From Delphinus delphis (taxonomy: Eukaryota; Chordata; Mammalia; Artiodactyla; Delphinidae), in NCBI RefSeq assembly GCF_949987515.2, contig NC_082690.1, forward strand, positions 103,600,400-103,664,399: DNA of 64,000 bases, read 5' to 3'. How positions within the stretch are numbered: the first letter of the stretch is position 1; each line of letters opens with the position of its first letter. Positions 23,201 to 47,900 of this stretch are shown in pieces. The notes under the pieces are model-generated. The model was not told where the DNA came from, did not search any database, and saw only the letters and a program-made list of their open reading frames with translations. A program made the translations under genes and the position numbers.

Positions 23201-26200
23201 GGGCGAAGGTTTAGGGAGACCCTTCAGTTGTGGCTTGAGGGTAAAGTCAGCAGGCAGGGCGTGGGGGGAGGCTGGTGAAGAGGCCGCCACCTACCCAGGC
23301 CAGAGAGGAGGGCCCCTGAGCAGGGGACGTCCAGGGCTGCCTCTCAGAGTTGCAGGGTGGGGTGGACTCAACACTTTCAGAGTTGCAGGGTGGGGGTGGC
23401 TCAATACTTTCTCCCCACCTCGTGACCTGGAAAGGTGGCCAGAGCAGGAGCCATCAAGGGGGCCTGGCTATTAGCTGAGCTGAAACTTGGGGGCCCCCAG
23501 GGCTGACAGTGCCAGCAAGTTGCCAGGGGCGGGGCACATGAGGGGCCAGCGCTGCCCTTCCCGGCTGAAATTGGTAGGTGCAGCTGCCTGTTCTGTTCCA
23601 AGTGTTATTCGGCGGGCACAGCATTCTCTAGGTGTGGGGACTGAGAAGGTGGGAGGGTGCCTCGTTTGGCCAGGAGACGGAGGTACTGGTTGCCAGGTCA
23701 GCTCAGCTCAGTGTCACTGAGCGGGGCCCTGGCCATGATGGGGATGCTGGCACTAGGTGACAGAGTCTGAGGTGACCTGAGGGAGATTCATGGGGGAGGG
23801 GGCAGAAGGGGGAAGGAGAGGCCCCAGCTGGGCCCCTCACAGCCTTTCACCCCCGACTCAGAAAAGCCCTGTGAGGCCCCAGGAACGAGGACTGTGAGGC
23901 TCGGCCAGTGGGAGGGGACTGGCCCAGGACCACAGGGCCAGGCGTGGTGAAGGCCTTTGCTCTAGGAGGTGCTTCCCCAGAAGGGATGGGGGTGGAGTTC
24001 TGTGCATGCAGGACCTCCAAGCTGCAGGGCCTGGAACTGAGGTCCCCCCTCCCCTGTGTGAGTGGGGCTCCGGCTGGCCCCAGGGCGGGCTGTTGGGGAG
24101 CCCCTCCAAGCCCTTACTGGCCTCCTCCTCCACAGGAAGTCGTGAGCCCTGACCCCAGCCCTGCCCCACAGCAGGCCCCTGGTGAGTAGTTTTGAAGGGG
24201 TGGCGACTTAGCTGAACTCAGGCTGCTCACAGATCCTGAGCTGGGGACCTTCTGGGGACAGATGTCAGTTGGGGGTGCCTTAGCCTGGTATCTGTCCACA
24301 GGTGGGAGTCCCCCATCGGAGGAGCTACCCCCAAGCCCAGCAGAGGAGGCTGGGCTGGTAAGGAGGGCTGAGGTGGGAGGAGTGATGGGTGGGCTTCCTA
24401 GGCAGGGCTTGGGCTCAGCCCACCCTGTCCCTTGCCCCCGCTTTCCACCCCAGCAACGGTTCCAGGACACAAGTCAGTATGTGTGCGCAGAGCTACAGGC
24501 CCTGGAGCAGGAACAGAGGCAGATAGATGGGCGGGCGGCCGAGGTGGAGACGCAGCTGAGGAGCCTCATGGAATCAGGTGGGGCGGGCATCTGGAGTCCA
24601 CACCCCAGCACGTGCCACCACGGCTAGCCCACCCTGCAGCTCTTTCTGACCCTGGGAGGAGTGGGAGGAGACAAGGCTGGGGTCATCTCCCCATTTACAG
24701 CCGGGCACCCTGAGGCCCCCCGGCTGGGAAGCAGCTTGCTGGAGGCGCACAGCTCAGGTTTCTGAGATGCCACAAGGGAGCAGACACCATCCCCCACCCC
24801 CAGCCTCCCTGCTGCTGACACAGGGGTCAGTGGCAGGCCTGGTGACTGCCCTGGCCCGATTCAGGTGCCAACAGGCTGCAGGAGGAGGTACTGATCCAGG
24901 AGTGGTTCACACTGGTCAACAAGAAGAACGCTCTCATCCGGAGGCAGGACCAGCTGCAGCTGCTGTGAGTGTTGGTGCTTCCCTGTCCAGGCCCCACCCC
25001 TGCCCACCCAGGGCCGGCAGAGCAGATGGAATCTTAACTACTCTAATTAGAACTGTTCACTGCTCTCTTCTTTCTCTGAATTTTTTTTTTGAAGAAATTG
25101 CTCAACCATCTTAATTTTTTCCATAATTTCCTGTATAAAATGTATACTTCTTAAATTGGTACTGTTTTTATGAATAAGAAAATCGAGGCCCAAAGAAAAA
25201 TGTGGCAGGTCAGTGCTGAGTGCCCCAGTTGGACCCTGTTCCTTTACAGGAAGGAACACTGAGCCTGAGAGACAGCTGAGCTGCTCTCCTGAGTGGGCTC
25301 AGGAGCGGTTCTGGGCTTCATGGCCTTTATAGCCCTGCGTGGTGGAAGTGGTTTTGCCTCCCTTTTACATCTTGGGTCATTTTTCAGAATAATTTTAGTC
25401 CAATACTTGCTGCTTATGAATAATATCCATCTGAATAATCCTTCTGGGTTTCTTATTTGTTGAAAAGGGGGTGGGATGAGGGGAGGAGACGATATAAACT
25501 CCCAGCAGCTGGGCAACAGTTGAAACAAGAGGGACTTCCCTAGCGGTCCAGTGGTTAGGACTCCGTGCTTCCACTGGAGCGGGCCGGGCCGGGGTCTGAT
25601 CCCTGTTGAGGGAACTAAGATCCCGCATGCTGCCCAAAAACCAAAAACAGAAGAGATGATTCCAAGCTGGGACTAGGGTATAGCTCTGACCTCCGTCCAG
25701 CCATCTATGGGAACTGGCGGTGAGGTGGGGGGCGGGGGTGCCAGGGAGCGGTCCGAACCCTGGGCGCTCCCTGCCATTCCTCTCTCCCTGACCTGGCACC
25801 CCACCCCCCCCAGCATCGAAGAGCAGGACTTAGAGCGGAGGTTCGAGCTGCTGAGCCGGGAGCTACGGGCCATGTTGGCCATTGAAGGTGGGAGATGGGG
25901 CCCGGGGGCCGGGGACCAGGACCGGGCAGGGGCTGGCGCCTCCTGACCCTCAGCCTCCTCTGTCCTCAGACCGGTTGAAAACGGCCGCGCAGCAGCACCG
26001 GGAGCAGCTCCTGCTGGAGGAGCTGGTGTCGCTGGTGAACCAGCGCGACGAGCTGGTCCGGAACCTGGACCAGAAGGAGCGGACGTGAGTGAGGCCGGGA
26101 TGCGCTGGGAGCTGGGAGGCTCCAGGGGGGCTCTCGGAGGCGTGCTCGGTCTGGACCCCGGGGGTGGCCTGCCTGTGGGGCCCGACGCTGGGGCTGACTT

Positions 26201-26318
26201 GAACCCGTTCCCTCCCAGAGCCCTGGAGGAGGACGAGCGCCTGGAGCGCGGCCTGGAGCAGCGGCGCCGCAAGCTGAGCCGGCAGCTGAGCCGGCGCGAA
26301 CTCTGTGTGCTGAGCTGA
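11204..26318 (+). CDS. EHBP1L1: EH domain-binding protein 1-like protein 1
   Basis: I read 19 phase-consistent coding exons: 11204-11307, 13740-13797, 14008-14103, 14462-14515, 14595-14773, 14852-14994, 15522-15590, 15678-15840, 16007-18077, 18537-18694, 18788-18836, 19272-19967, 24136-24181, 24302-24357, 24454-24577, 24865-24964, 25814-25887, 25970-26084 and 26219-26318. The product is 1484 aa (human about 1523). Domains in order: NT-type C2 (about 1-150, starting [13 protein letters not shown]); a low-complexity repeat-rich middle from exon 9 (about 289-979); a calponin-homology domain (about 983-1085, with SLLEWCQ and [14 protein letters not shown]); a disordered linker; and a coiled-coil bMERB domain (about 1334-1480) that binds Rab8-family GTPases. 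The last four residues, CVLS, form a CaaX prenylation box. Mammalian EHBP1L1 works with Rab8 and Bin1 in polarised transport from recycling endosomes. Intron 12 (4.2 kb) is the largest. Confidence 0.96.
11308..13739. other. EHBP1L1: EHBP1L1 intron 1
   Basis: The intron separates the first 34 codons from the rest. It has a canonical donor (gtgagt) and acceptor (cctcccag). It is GC-rich with no repeat element or extra exon that I could recognise. Confidence 0.7.
16007..18077 (+). other. EHBP1L1: EHBP1L1 giant exon 9 encoding the repeat-rich middle
   Basis: This single 2071-nt exon encodes about 690 residues with no predicted folded domain, rich in Glu, Gly, Thr and Ser. From about 16850 to 17920 it is a degenerate array of roughly 20-24 residues per unit, anchored on Leu-Gly-Thr-Gln-(Glu/Arg/Lys)-Thr-Glu. 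The exon ends at CAG|GTAGGG. The open frame runs on past the donor to a stop at 18303-18305, so read-through would add 75 unrelated residues and remove the CH and bMERB domains. Confidence 0.9.
17401..17600 (+). repeat. EHBP1L1: 60-bp (20-residue) tandem repeat in the EHBP1L1 coding sequence
   Basis: Units start at 17401, 17461, 17521 and 17581 (partial). The 17461 and 17521 units differ at one base in 60; the 17401 unit is more diverged, and the similarity to the last one fades after about 16 bases. The period of 60 keeps the frame, each unit reading [20 protein letters not shown] in register. Confidence 0.92.
19581..19661 (+). repeat. EHBP1L1: 27-bp (9-residue) perfect triplicate in EHBP1L1 exon 12
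   Basis: Three identical adjacent 27-bp units (19581-19607, 19608-19634, 19635-19661) encode [10 protein letters not shown]ee times in the disordered linker after the CH domain. The perfect identity suggests recent expansion or ongoing homogenisation; assembly error is the other option. Confidence 0.92.
20213..20500 (-). mobile_element. CHR-1-type tRNA-derived SINE, antisense
   Basis: It is a near full-length antisense copy: a T-rich tail at 20214-20250 (sense poly-A/AAATAAATAAA end), the repeating tagttgtggc...gcgc body, and the tRNA-related head ending caccagggaagtcc at 20500. The head matches the ggacttccctgg start of other copies in this window. It lies in EHBP1L1 intron 12. Confidence 0.9.
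22100..22230 (+). repeat. MIR fragment
   Basis: The MIR core word order is visible: tggctgtgtgaccttgga, then ccacttaatccctctgtgctc. Diverged and partial. Confidence 0.6.
22261..22410 (+). mobile_element. CHR-type SINE with A-rich tail
   Basis: A sense copy starts gggacttccctggcagtcca, with the tRNA B-box-like gggttcgatccctg and the end cacggtgcagccg. An A-rich (CAAA)n tail follows to about 22410. It lies in EHBP1L1 intron 12. Confidence 0.92.
22600..22770 (+). repeat. MIR fragment
   Basis: Diverged MIR: tgtttcctcatctgtaaagt, then the cctcacagtgttcttgg and atagatgcttaatgcg tail words. Confidence 0.62.
23344..23409. repeat. 33-bp tandem duplication
   Basis: Two adjacent 33-bp copies beginning tcagagttgcagggtggg differ at a few positions. 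They lie in EHBP1L1 intron 12. Confidence 0.8.
25531..25649 (+). mobile_element. CHR-type SINE, sense
   Basis: It begins gggacttccctagcggtcca and keeps the B-box-like region (tctgatccctgttg) and the end gatcccgcatgctgcc followed by an A-rich tail. It lies in EHBP1L1 intron 16, 160 bases before exon 17. Confidence 0.9.
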
Positions 26319-26721
26319 GGCCGCGAGGGCCCGGACGTTTTCGCCCCTCCCGGTCCGTCCAGACCGCAGCTTTTCTCCCCGTCGCGCCCGATCGCCGCTT
26401 CGGGCCTGCGCTCCGGAGGACCGGACCCTCCCCGATGCCGCGCGTGGCCAGTAGGGGCCGTCGTCACCCTTTACCAGGAGGGGACGCGCGGCCCTTCAGG
26501 CCCCGACGGACAGGGGCGGCTGGGCGGCCGCGCCGCCCAGGCGTATTTATTAGTCCGTGTGAGTGTGTGTGCGTGTGTTCGTGGTGGGCTGGGGGGTCCC
26601 AGGCACGCCCCCCAGAGCCCCTCCCCGAGGGCAGGACCCGGCCGGCCAGCACCGAGGGAGAGGGACGGCTCTCGAACTGCCACATCCCCGCCCTCCCCCT
26701 TCTTCCTGTTCCTCGCGAGCA

Positions 26722-26727
26722 ATAAAG
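26722..26727 (+). terminator. EHBP1L1: EHBP1L1 polyadenylation signal
   Basis: AATAAA lies 404 bases after the stop and is the only consensus signal before the convergent KCNK7 3' end. Confidence 0.8.
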
Positions 26728-26988
26728 TTAGAAAAGGCCAAGCCAGTGCTCCGGGGCTTTCTCAGGACGACTGGGGCTTTCAATAGACGGAAGGGGGTGG
26801 GGTCTCGGCGGATAAGATTGTCTGCGATCCTTATTGGGGCTGTGTGGAGTTGAGGTTCTCAGATGCTGGAGGAGGCGAGACCAGAGGCTTGAACTCTGCC
26901 TTCGAAGGGTGATGGGGTTTGGGTTGTTGATCACTGTAGGGAAGTCCCATTTCGAAAGGAGACGAAAACAGTCGGCGGTGTTGCCCGT

Positions 26989-26994
26989 TTTATT
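26989..26994 (-). terminator. KCNK7: KCNK7 polyadenylation signal
   Basis: TTTATT on the plus strand is AATAAA on the minus strand, 138 bases after the KCNK7 stop. A second copy overlaps at 26996-27001. It faces the EHBP1L1 signal across about 260 bases. Confidence 0.78.
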
Positions 26995-27131
26995 TTTTAT
27001 TAACACATTCCCTGAGGTCCTCACATCCATCCCTTCCCCTCCCACCCCCAGAGGCTTCCCCAGCCACTCCCGATGGCTTCCTCCTCAGGCTTCTCCACCT
27101 GAAAGGAGCTCAACTCCATCACTGACATCTG

Positions 27132-29978
27132 TCAGCAAGCTGGGGCCCGTTCTGGGGCTGCTGCTGAGGGTGGCAGGGTGCTCAGAGCCAGTTCATCCAG
27201 GCCTAGGATGCCACCTTCGTCCTCAGCGTTCAGAGGGCCCCTGGACCTGAAGAACTTCACCATGGCACGGACCTGGGGCAGCTCCAAGAATGTCTCCACG
27301 GTCAGCAGCATGGCCAGGAGCCCCAGGAGCAAGTACCCTGGGGAGGAGAGGTTACTAGGGCAGCGCTCAGGGTGCTGAGGATGCTCCCCACTCCCCTCCC
27401 AGCAAGTGACCAGCCCTCACAATTCTCTTAGCACTTCGAACTAAACCTCCCACACCCTGCCCTGGGGCAGGGTCCTTCCAACCCGTGAGGCTCAGCCTCC
27501 CCAGTGGCTTATGGGAGTTGTAGTCCAGGCTCCTCTTCCCTCCTCTCCTCCCTGTCACGCTCCTTGGCAGCTGGACTCACCCAGAAGTGCGAACTGGCCA
27601 AGGTAGTAAAACACTGGATGCAGGCCATTGTCATGGCCAGGCAGCAGGTCCCCCAGGCCGATGGTGCTGAGTGAGCTGAAGCAGAAGTAGATGGCCTGCA
27701 GCAGGCTGCAGTCGCCCTGCAGACCCCACAGCACCAGTGCTGGCAGCAGCACGAAGATACCAGCCACTAGCAGGCCCAGCCCAGATGCCTGCAGTAGCGC
27801 AGCCCTGGCTGGCGTCAGCTGCCAATGGATGGCTACCCAGGCACCCGGGCGGCTGAGCAGAGGCAGCAGGCAGTGGCGCAGTGCAGCCACAAGTGCTAAG
27901 GAGGCTGGCAGCCCCAGGGCCGTGTAGACCACACAGAAGGCCTTTCCACCTGCCGATAGTGGGGCCATGTGGCCATAACCTGGAGAGGAGAGAGACAAGG
28001 GTAATGAGCACCTGAGTGGGATGCCTGCCGGGTACCCACTTCCTCCAGCCTCCCTCCGGTAGAAGGCTGCCCTCTGGTGGCTGAGATTGCTGGAACTGTT
28101 CAGGCAGGGGCTCTGTCTGGCTCTGCTCTTCATTCACTTGGGGTCTTACTCAAGTCCCTTAACCTCTCCGGGCCACTCTTTTATTTTCTGGAACAAGAAA
28201 GGATTAAAAGAGACAGTCCCCTCAGGCCTCTTGTAGCTGGGACAGTTCTGAGAGCTGCTGTCCTACCCCAAGGCAGCCTGGCTTCCTGAGAGATTCCTCA
28301 GCTCTGCCCTTGACTCCCACTTCCAAACCCACCAGGTGAAATGTTACCCCTTCTTTCATTCCCCAAAGGCATATCAAGTTATCCTGGGTGCCAGGCCTTG
28401 TGCTGGAATCAGAGTCTGCCCAGGCTCCAGTGGGGAAGGCAGGCAGGAAAAACAGTCAGGACACCTGACACGAAGGGCTGCAAAAGAGGCAGCGCACGTG
28501 AGAGAAGGCATTCAAGGCTGGAAAAGTGTGTGCAAAGGCAGGGAGAGGTGAAAGAGCGGGGCATGCTGGGGGAACAGGGTCGGCTGGTCCAGGGCTGTAA
28601 ACACAAATACCTAGAGGAGTCAGAAGTAAGACAAAAGGGAGTGGTGGGGACTGGGGTGGGCTGGAGAGCATGTGCTCTGCCCCCAGGGCAGGCCCTGTTC
28701 TACTCCACAAGGATTCTGGCTCAGTGCAAATAGGTTTCCCAATTTTTCCAAAAGAAGATAGAAAATGGGGCTTCCCTGGTGGCTCAATGGTTAAGAGTCC
28801 TCCTGCCAATGCAGGGGACACAGGTTTGAGCCCTGGTCTGGGAAGATCCCACATGCTGCGGAGCAACTAAGCCCATGCACCACAACTACTGAGCCTGTGC
28901 TCTAGAGCCCGTGAGCCAGAGCTACTGAGCCCACGTGCCACAACTACTGAAGCTCAACACGCCTAGAGCCCGTGCTCTGCAGCAAGAGAAGCCACCGCAG
29001 TGAGAAGCCTGCGCCCCACAATGAAGAGTAGCCCCCGCTCGCTGCAATTAGAGAAAGCCTGCGCACGGCCAACGAAGATCCAACGCAGCCAAAAATAAAT
29101 AAATTTTTTAAAAAGATGGAAAATGGCCTTTAAAAAATATTCAGACACTTTGCAGGACAAATCCCTCCAGGGCTGTGGGTCCCATTGCTTTATTCCTCTG
29201 GGCCTTCACACATGCTGTTCCCTCTGCCAGGAATTCCTTCGTGTCTATCTCTGTGCCCTCTTGCCTTGGCTACCATCTCATGGGGACTTCCTCCCCCGGG
29301 AGCCTTCCCTCACACTCCTTCTGGGATGGTGGTCCTGTATCCCCTGGGTTCACTCCATTTCCCTCCATCCAAGAATCCATCCCATAATTCATGTTCCCAG
29401 TCTTGCCTCAGGCCCGTAGGGTCTGGGCACCTCTCCTGGGTCTCAAAGGGTGCCTGGGGGTGGGACTGAGGAGCCCACACCCCTTCTGGCAGTTGAAGTT
29501 GAGGTGTGTTGGTGTGGGGGCCCCAGCTGTGATGACAGGCCTAATAAGGCCTGGGCTCTGTCTAGCACTTTGGGGCTGGGGGAAGGGCTGCACCCCCAGG
29601 GACCCCAGGTAGCAATGGCCTCAAGCGCCCCTTCCTGCCCGGCCTCCTGGCGGCCTTACCTGTGGTGGTGAGGAGGCTGGCAGTGAAGAGTAGGGCTGAG
29701 GGCAGATCCCAGTTCCTGGCCTGGGAGCCATTGCCCAGGCTGGAAACCCCGTGGGCCTGGGCTGCCAGGGCGGTGCCCAGCAGCTCTTCCAGTGCCCTGG
29801 GTGGCAGGCAGGCCCTGTACTCCGCCTGGAAAGTGGCCAGCTCGGCCCTGAGGTTGGCCTGGAGCTGGAGTGCTGGAGGCCCCTCCAGGGCCTGGAGCAC
29901 TGCAGCCCCAAGTCCCAGGGCTAGCAGGTGGGCCACAACCAGTAGCCCGTATCGGGCCCAGGGCCTCAGAGCCCCCAT
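27132..29978 (-). CDS. KCNK7: two-pore-domain potassium channel subfamily K member 7
   Basis: Three coding exons on the minus strand, 29978-29660, 27979-27581 and 27337-27132, give 307 aa, exactly the human length. The K2P plan is visible: TM1 (about 10-29), an extracellular cap with Cys57 and an N-glycosylation sequon Asn83-Gly-Ser, pore loop 1 with filter TTTGYGH (104-110), TM2, TM3 (about 168-191), pore loop 2 with STIGLGD (211-217), TM4 (about 232-255) and a short cytosolic tail. Human KCNK7 is thought to be silent in heterologous cells and has Gly-Leu-Glu at filter 2; here Gly216 makes Gly-Leu-Gly as in working K2P channels. The start codon is in strong context (accATGG) and matches the human start. 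The frame stays open upstream, but that stretch looks like GC-rich 5' UTR. Exon 1 ends inside the first filter codons, so splicing at 29660|27979 builds the filter. Confidence 0.96.
27980..29659. other. KCNK7: KCNK7 intron 1 with a full-length SINE
   Basis: The intron interrupts the codons of the first potassium filter (Gly107). It contains the sense CHR-1 SINE at 28769-29112. No other exon is seen. Confidence 0.7.
28769..29112 (+). mobile_element. full-length CHR-1 SINE with target-site duplication
   Basis: It begins ggcttccctggtggctcaat, runs through the tRNA-like head and the long repeated cacaactactgagcc body, and ends with aaaaataaataaattttt. Flanking 14-bp direct repeats (28755-28768 and 29113-29126) differ at one base. 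It is antisense to KCNK7, in its intron 1. Confidence 0.95.
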
Positions 29979-30320
29979 GGTGTGCCGCCCAGAGTCCATC
30001 AGAGGTACCCTGGGAGCCGACTGCTCCACCACAGGCACCTGGGAGGGGCTGGGCAGGGTGGGGCTGGGAAGAGGTGCAGCGTGGGTGGCTGGCGAGGGAG
30101 GGAAGCCTGGGAGAGCAGCTGGGGTGAGTGGGGCTGGGAGGGTGAGGCGAGGAGGTGAGCTGGATAACTCCTCCCCATTTCTGGGGCAAGAAGTTTTTTG
30201 CCCAGTTCGCCAAAACTGGGTGGTCGGGTGGTGGGTGGTCCGGGGCGGGATGGAGGAAGGCGAGACCCCGAGAGGTAACTTGACCGGCTCCCAGTCACAC
30301 CGTGGTGGTTTATTCAGGGA
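29979..30320 (-). promoter_or_regulatory. KCNK7: KCNK7 upstream region
   Basis: Moderately GC-rich DNA upstream of the KCNK7 ATG should carry its 5' UTR and promoter. No TATA box was recognised and the start site cannot be placed. The minus-strand frame is open through part of it (to 30329), but the predicted peptide is Pro/Ser-rich and unlike K2P channels. Confidence 0.4.
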
Positions 30321-31544
30321 TGAGCTCACTCAGTCACAGACCCCATTCACCCGCTCAGCAGGTGCCCGGACCCAGAGGACGTTAGGGGAGAGGACAGACC
30401 AGGTCCCTGCCCTCCTGGTGTTCCCACAAGAAGCCTGTTGGCAAGGACGCAGGACAAGTTCACATCATCACAAGCTCCCTGAAGGAAACGCCCCGGGTGT
30501 TGGGGGAGAGTTCCGGGGGAGCATCACCTGGAAAGCTCCTCTGAGGAGCGGCATTTCAGCTGGGGAAGAGAAGAGGCCAGGCCAGGTGGGAAAGAGCTAG
30601 GGTGGTGAGAAAAACAGAGGCCTGCTGGAGTGGGGCGGAGTTGGGGGTCAGGACACAGGGCCTTGAGGACATGTGGCTCAGGGGACCTATGGAGGGGGCT
30701 AGTGCAGGCATCCCGGATGGAAAGGTGGCGGCCTGGGCTGTGGAGTGGGAGAGGGCAGGTGGGGCAGGGTGGCGAGGCGAGGACAGGAGTGGAGGATGCC
30801 CGGAGCTCCCTGGACAGATGATGCTCCCTCCACTCTCAGTGCTTCCTGAGAACCCTTCATGCCCAGCCCTCCTGAGTCCCCACCCTGGTAAACACTGGAG
30901 TCACAGTAGGTCTGGCTGCCATGGAGTGCGCAGGGGACGGGGAGAGGGAGCCTGGACCCCGCCTCCCATAAACCATGGAGGGGCTGAGCCCAGGGTCCCC
31001 TGCCGTAGGGCGTGGTGTGGGAGGGGTAGTCCGCAGAACCCCATGGCATTAAGAGAAGCTTGAGTGGAGCCGGGTGTCAGGGTGGGGGCCCCCTCTTGTA
31101 TCCAGACCATGGGATAGAAACAAACCCAGGACAAACCACCAAGATGCCACCCGGAGGGCTGTGGGCTCCTGAGTTCAGCGAGCTGCCTGGGGTGGGAGCA
31201 GCATAGCTGGGAGGGCATCCCAGGGGAGGTGATGTTGTTGCTGGGCCTTAAGGATGAGCCGGGACCACCCAGCAACAGGAAGAATCAGAGCAAACACAGT
31301 TGCTTGAAATGGTGGGAAAGGCTTAGTGAGGGTGGGAGAAGATGGGTGAGGCCCGAGCGTGTGGGTGCCAGGGAGGCTGAGAAGGGCCTTGAATGCCTGG
31401 TGATGAAGCGGACTTGATCCCAGGAGAGGGATGTGGTGCAGAGCATCCCAGCCTAGGCCCATGCTGAGGGCATGAGGTCCCCAGGGTCATGTGACGGTTT
31501 GGATCCCCTGGTTACCTCCAAGAAAGTGACAGGCTGTGCTTGGG
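30321..31544. other. spacer between KCNK7 and the MAP3K11 3' end
   Basis: No gene, clear repeat or CpG cluster was recognised. Both neighbouring genes read on the minus strand, so this is downstream of MAP3K11 and upstream of KCNK7. Confidence 0.45.
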
Positions 31545-31560
31545 GAGACAGCTTGGGGAG

Positions 31561-31566
31561 TTTATT
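31561..31566 (-). terminator. MAP3K11: MAP3K11 polyadenylation signal
   Basis: TTTATT on the plus strand (AATAAA on the minus) lies about 500 bases after the MAP3K11 stop at 32069, defining a 3' UTR of roughly that size. Confidence 0.75.
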
Positions 31567-32068
31567 TGGCTTCATTGGATCCCGAGGCCATGGCCCCAAC
31601 CCTGGCCGGGGCAGCAGGAAGGCACCCAGAGAGCCCCGGCCCCAAATGACCCCCGGGGCAGGGGGGCCCAGGCACGAAGCCCTGGGGCAGGGGCCACAGT
31701 AGCAGGACTTGGTCAAAAGTGCTGGTGACAGCTAAGGCCGGCCCCTCTCCCCTGCACCTCCCCTCCTCCCTGCACCACCCCTGGGGGCAATTCCCTGAGT
31801 CAGGCTCTGGTCCTCCCAACCAGCTGGGTACAGTGTCGGGCCCCAGTGGGGCGGGTAAGTCGGGGGACCTGCACGTTGCAGGTGTGGAGGGGTGCAGGCC
31901 CCCTGTCCAGTGTGAAGGCTTCCTGTGCAGTGTAGTGTTCCTGACCCCCGGGGGGGGCAGGGTCCCTGGGCGAAACCAAGGCAGCTACAGAGGCATGACC
32001 GGCTCCTATTCCAGTGTATGCTGAGGCTCCTGGAGGGCGGTGGGCGCGTGGGGAGCAGCCCGGCCCAC

Positions 32069-47060
<14,992 letters not shown>

Positions 47061-47899
47061 CGCTCCCCTCCCAGAGGCTGCGGGGCGACTGGGCCTGGGA
47101 GTTCCCGGGTAGGCGGGCAATGAGAGGCAGAAGGTGGGGAAGGGTAGCCCCGATCCCCCATGACAGCAGGTTTAGGGTCCAAGTTGGTTTCTACTAAGGA
47201 CGGGCCATCCCCACTCTCTACATCCGCATCAGCAAAATTGGGGCAAAGAACCGGGCTTGGGAGAGGGGCAAACCCGAGTTTGGTCTTGGCTCCGAAGTTG
47301 CAGGGCTGTGTGACCCATCCTCTCTACGCCTCATTCTCTTCGTATGTGAAACTGGGGCCTGAAGCTCAGCTTTGCAGAGCTAGTGGGATGGGGGTGCGTA
47401 AGACAAGGAGGACGGAACTGGCTGCACCTCGAGCTCTTGGAACGAGTTGTCTAAGGCTCTCCTCTTTCCCTCACCTGGGAAACAATCCACTTATTCATGC
47501 CTCTTCCCCATGAAGGGGCGGAAACCTGAAACTGCGGTCAAGAAATTCGCTCAGTGATTGGATTCAGAATAACTAAACCGCCCTTGTAACTGCTGGATTG
47601 ACCCCAATTGCCTTGAGCCTGTCACTTTAAGAAAAACGACGCTATCCTACTTCGACTATTCCTGCCTGTTCTTGGAGGATCGCTCTCTACAATCTTAAGT
47701 CTGAGCTCTGACCTGGAAGTAGAGGTAGCACGTGAGGTTTCAGGTCCATCGCTAAAAAGGGCGGACCTAGAGGGGCGTGCTCTCGTAGAGAACTGTCGCT
47801 TTAGCCAAGGGAGATCCGCGCCTCCATCCTCTACCCCGCCTCTTGTAACTCAGTGGGAGAATTTTGCGCCAGTTAACTCCGCCGTTACTCGATGGCCCC

Positions 47900-47900
<1 letters not shown>
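47061..47900. other. middle of the MAP3K11-PCNX3 divergent interval
   Basis: Lower CpG content than either flank. No exon or repeat family is recognised. Both genes point away from it. Confidence 0.45.

Larger units (their letters stand above)
19968..24135. other. EHBP1L1: EHBP1L1 intron 12
   Basis: This 4.2-kb intron contains an antisense CHR-1 SINE (20213-20500), a sense CHR SINE (22261-22410), two MIR pieces and a 33-bp tandem duplicate (23344-23409). I found no extra phase-compatible exon; the human protein also joins directly across this point apart from a short divergent linker. Confidence 0.7.

Noticed and set aside
29979..30329. N-terminal extension of KCNK7 from an upstream in-frame start
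   Set aside because: The extra residues are Pro/Ser-rich; the inner ATG has a better context and matches the human start and length exactly.
29662..30600. 312-codon plus-strand open frame opposite KCNK7 exon 1
   Set aside because: Antisense shadow of the KCNK7 coding exon and its GC-rich 5' flank; no start context or domain.
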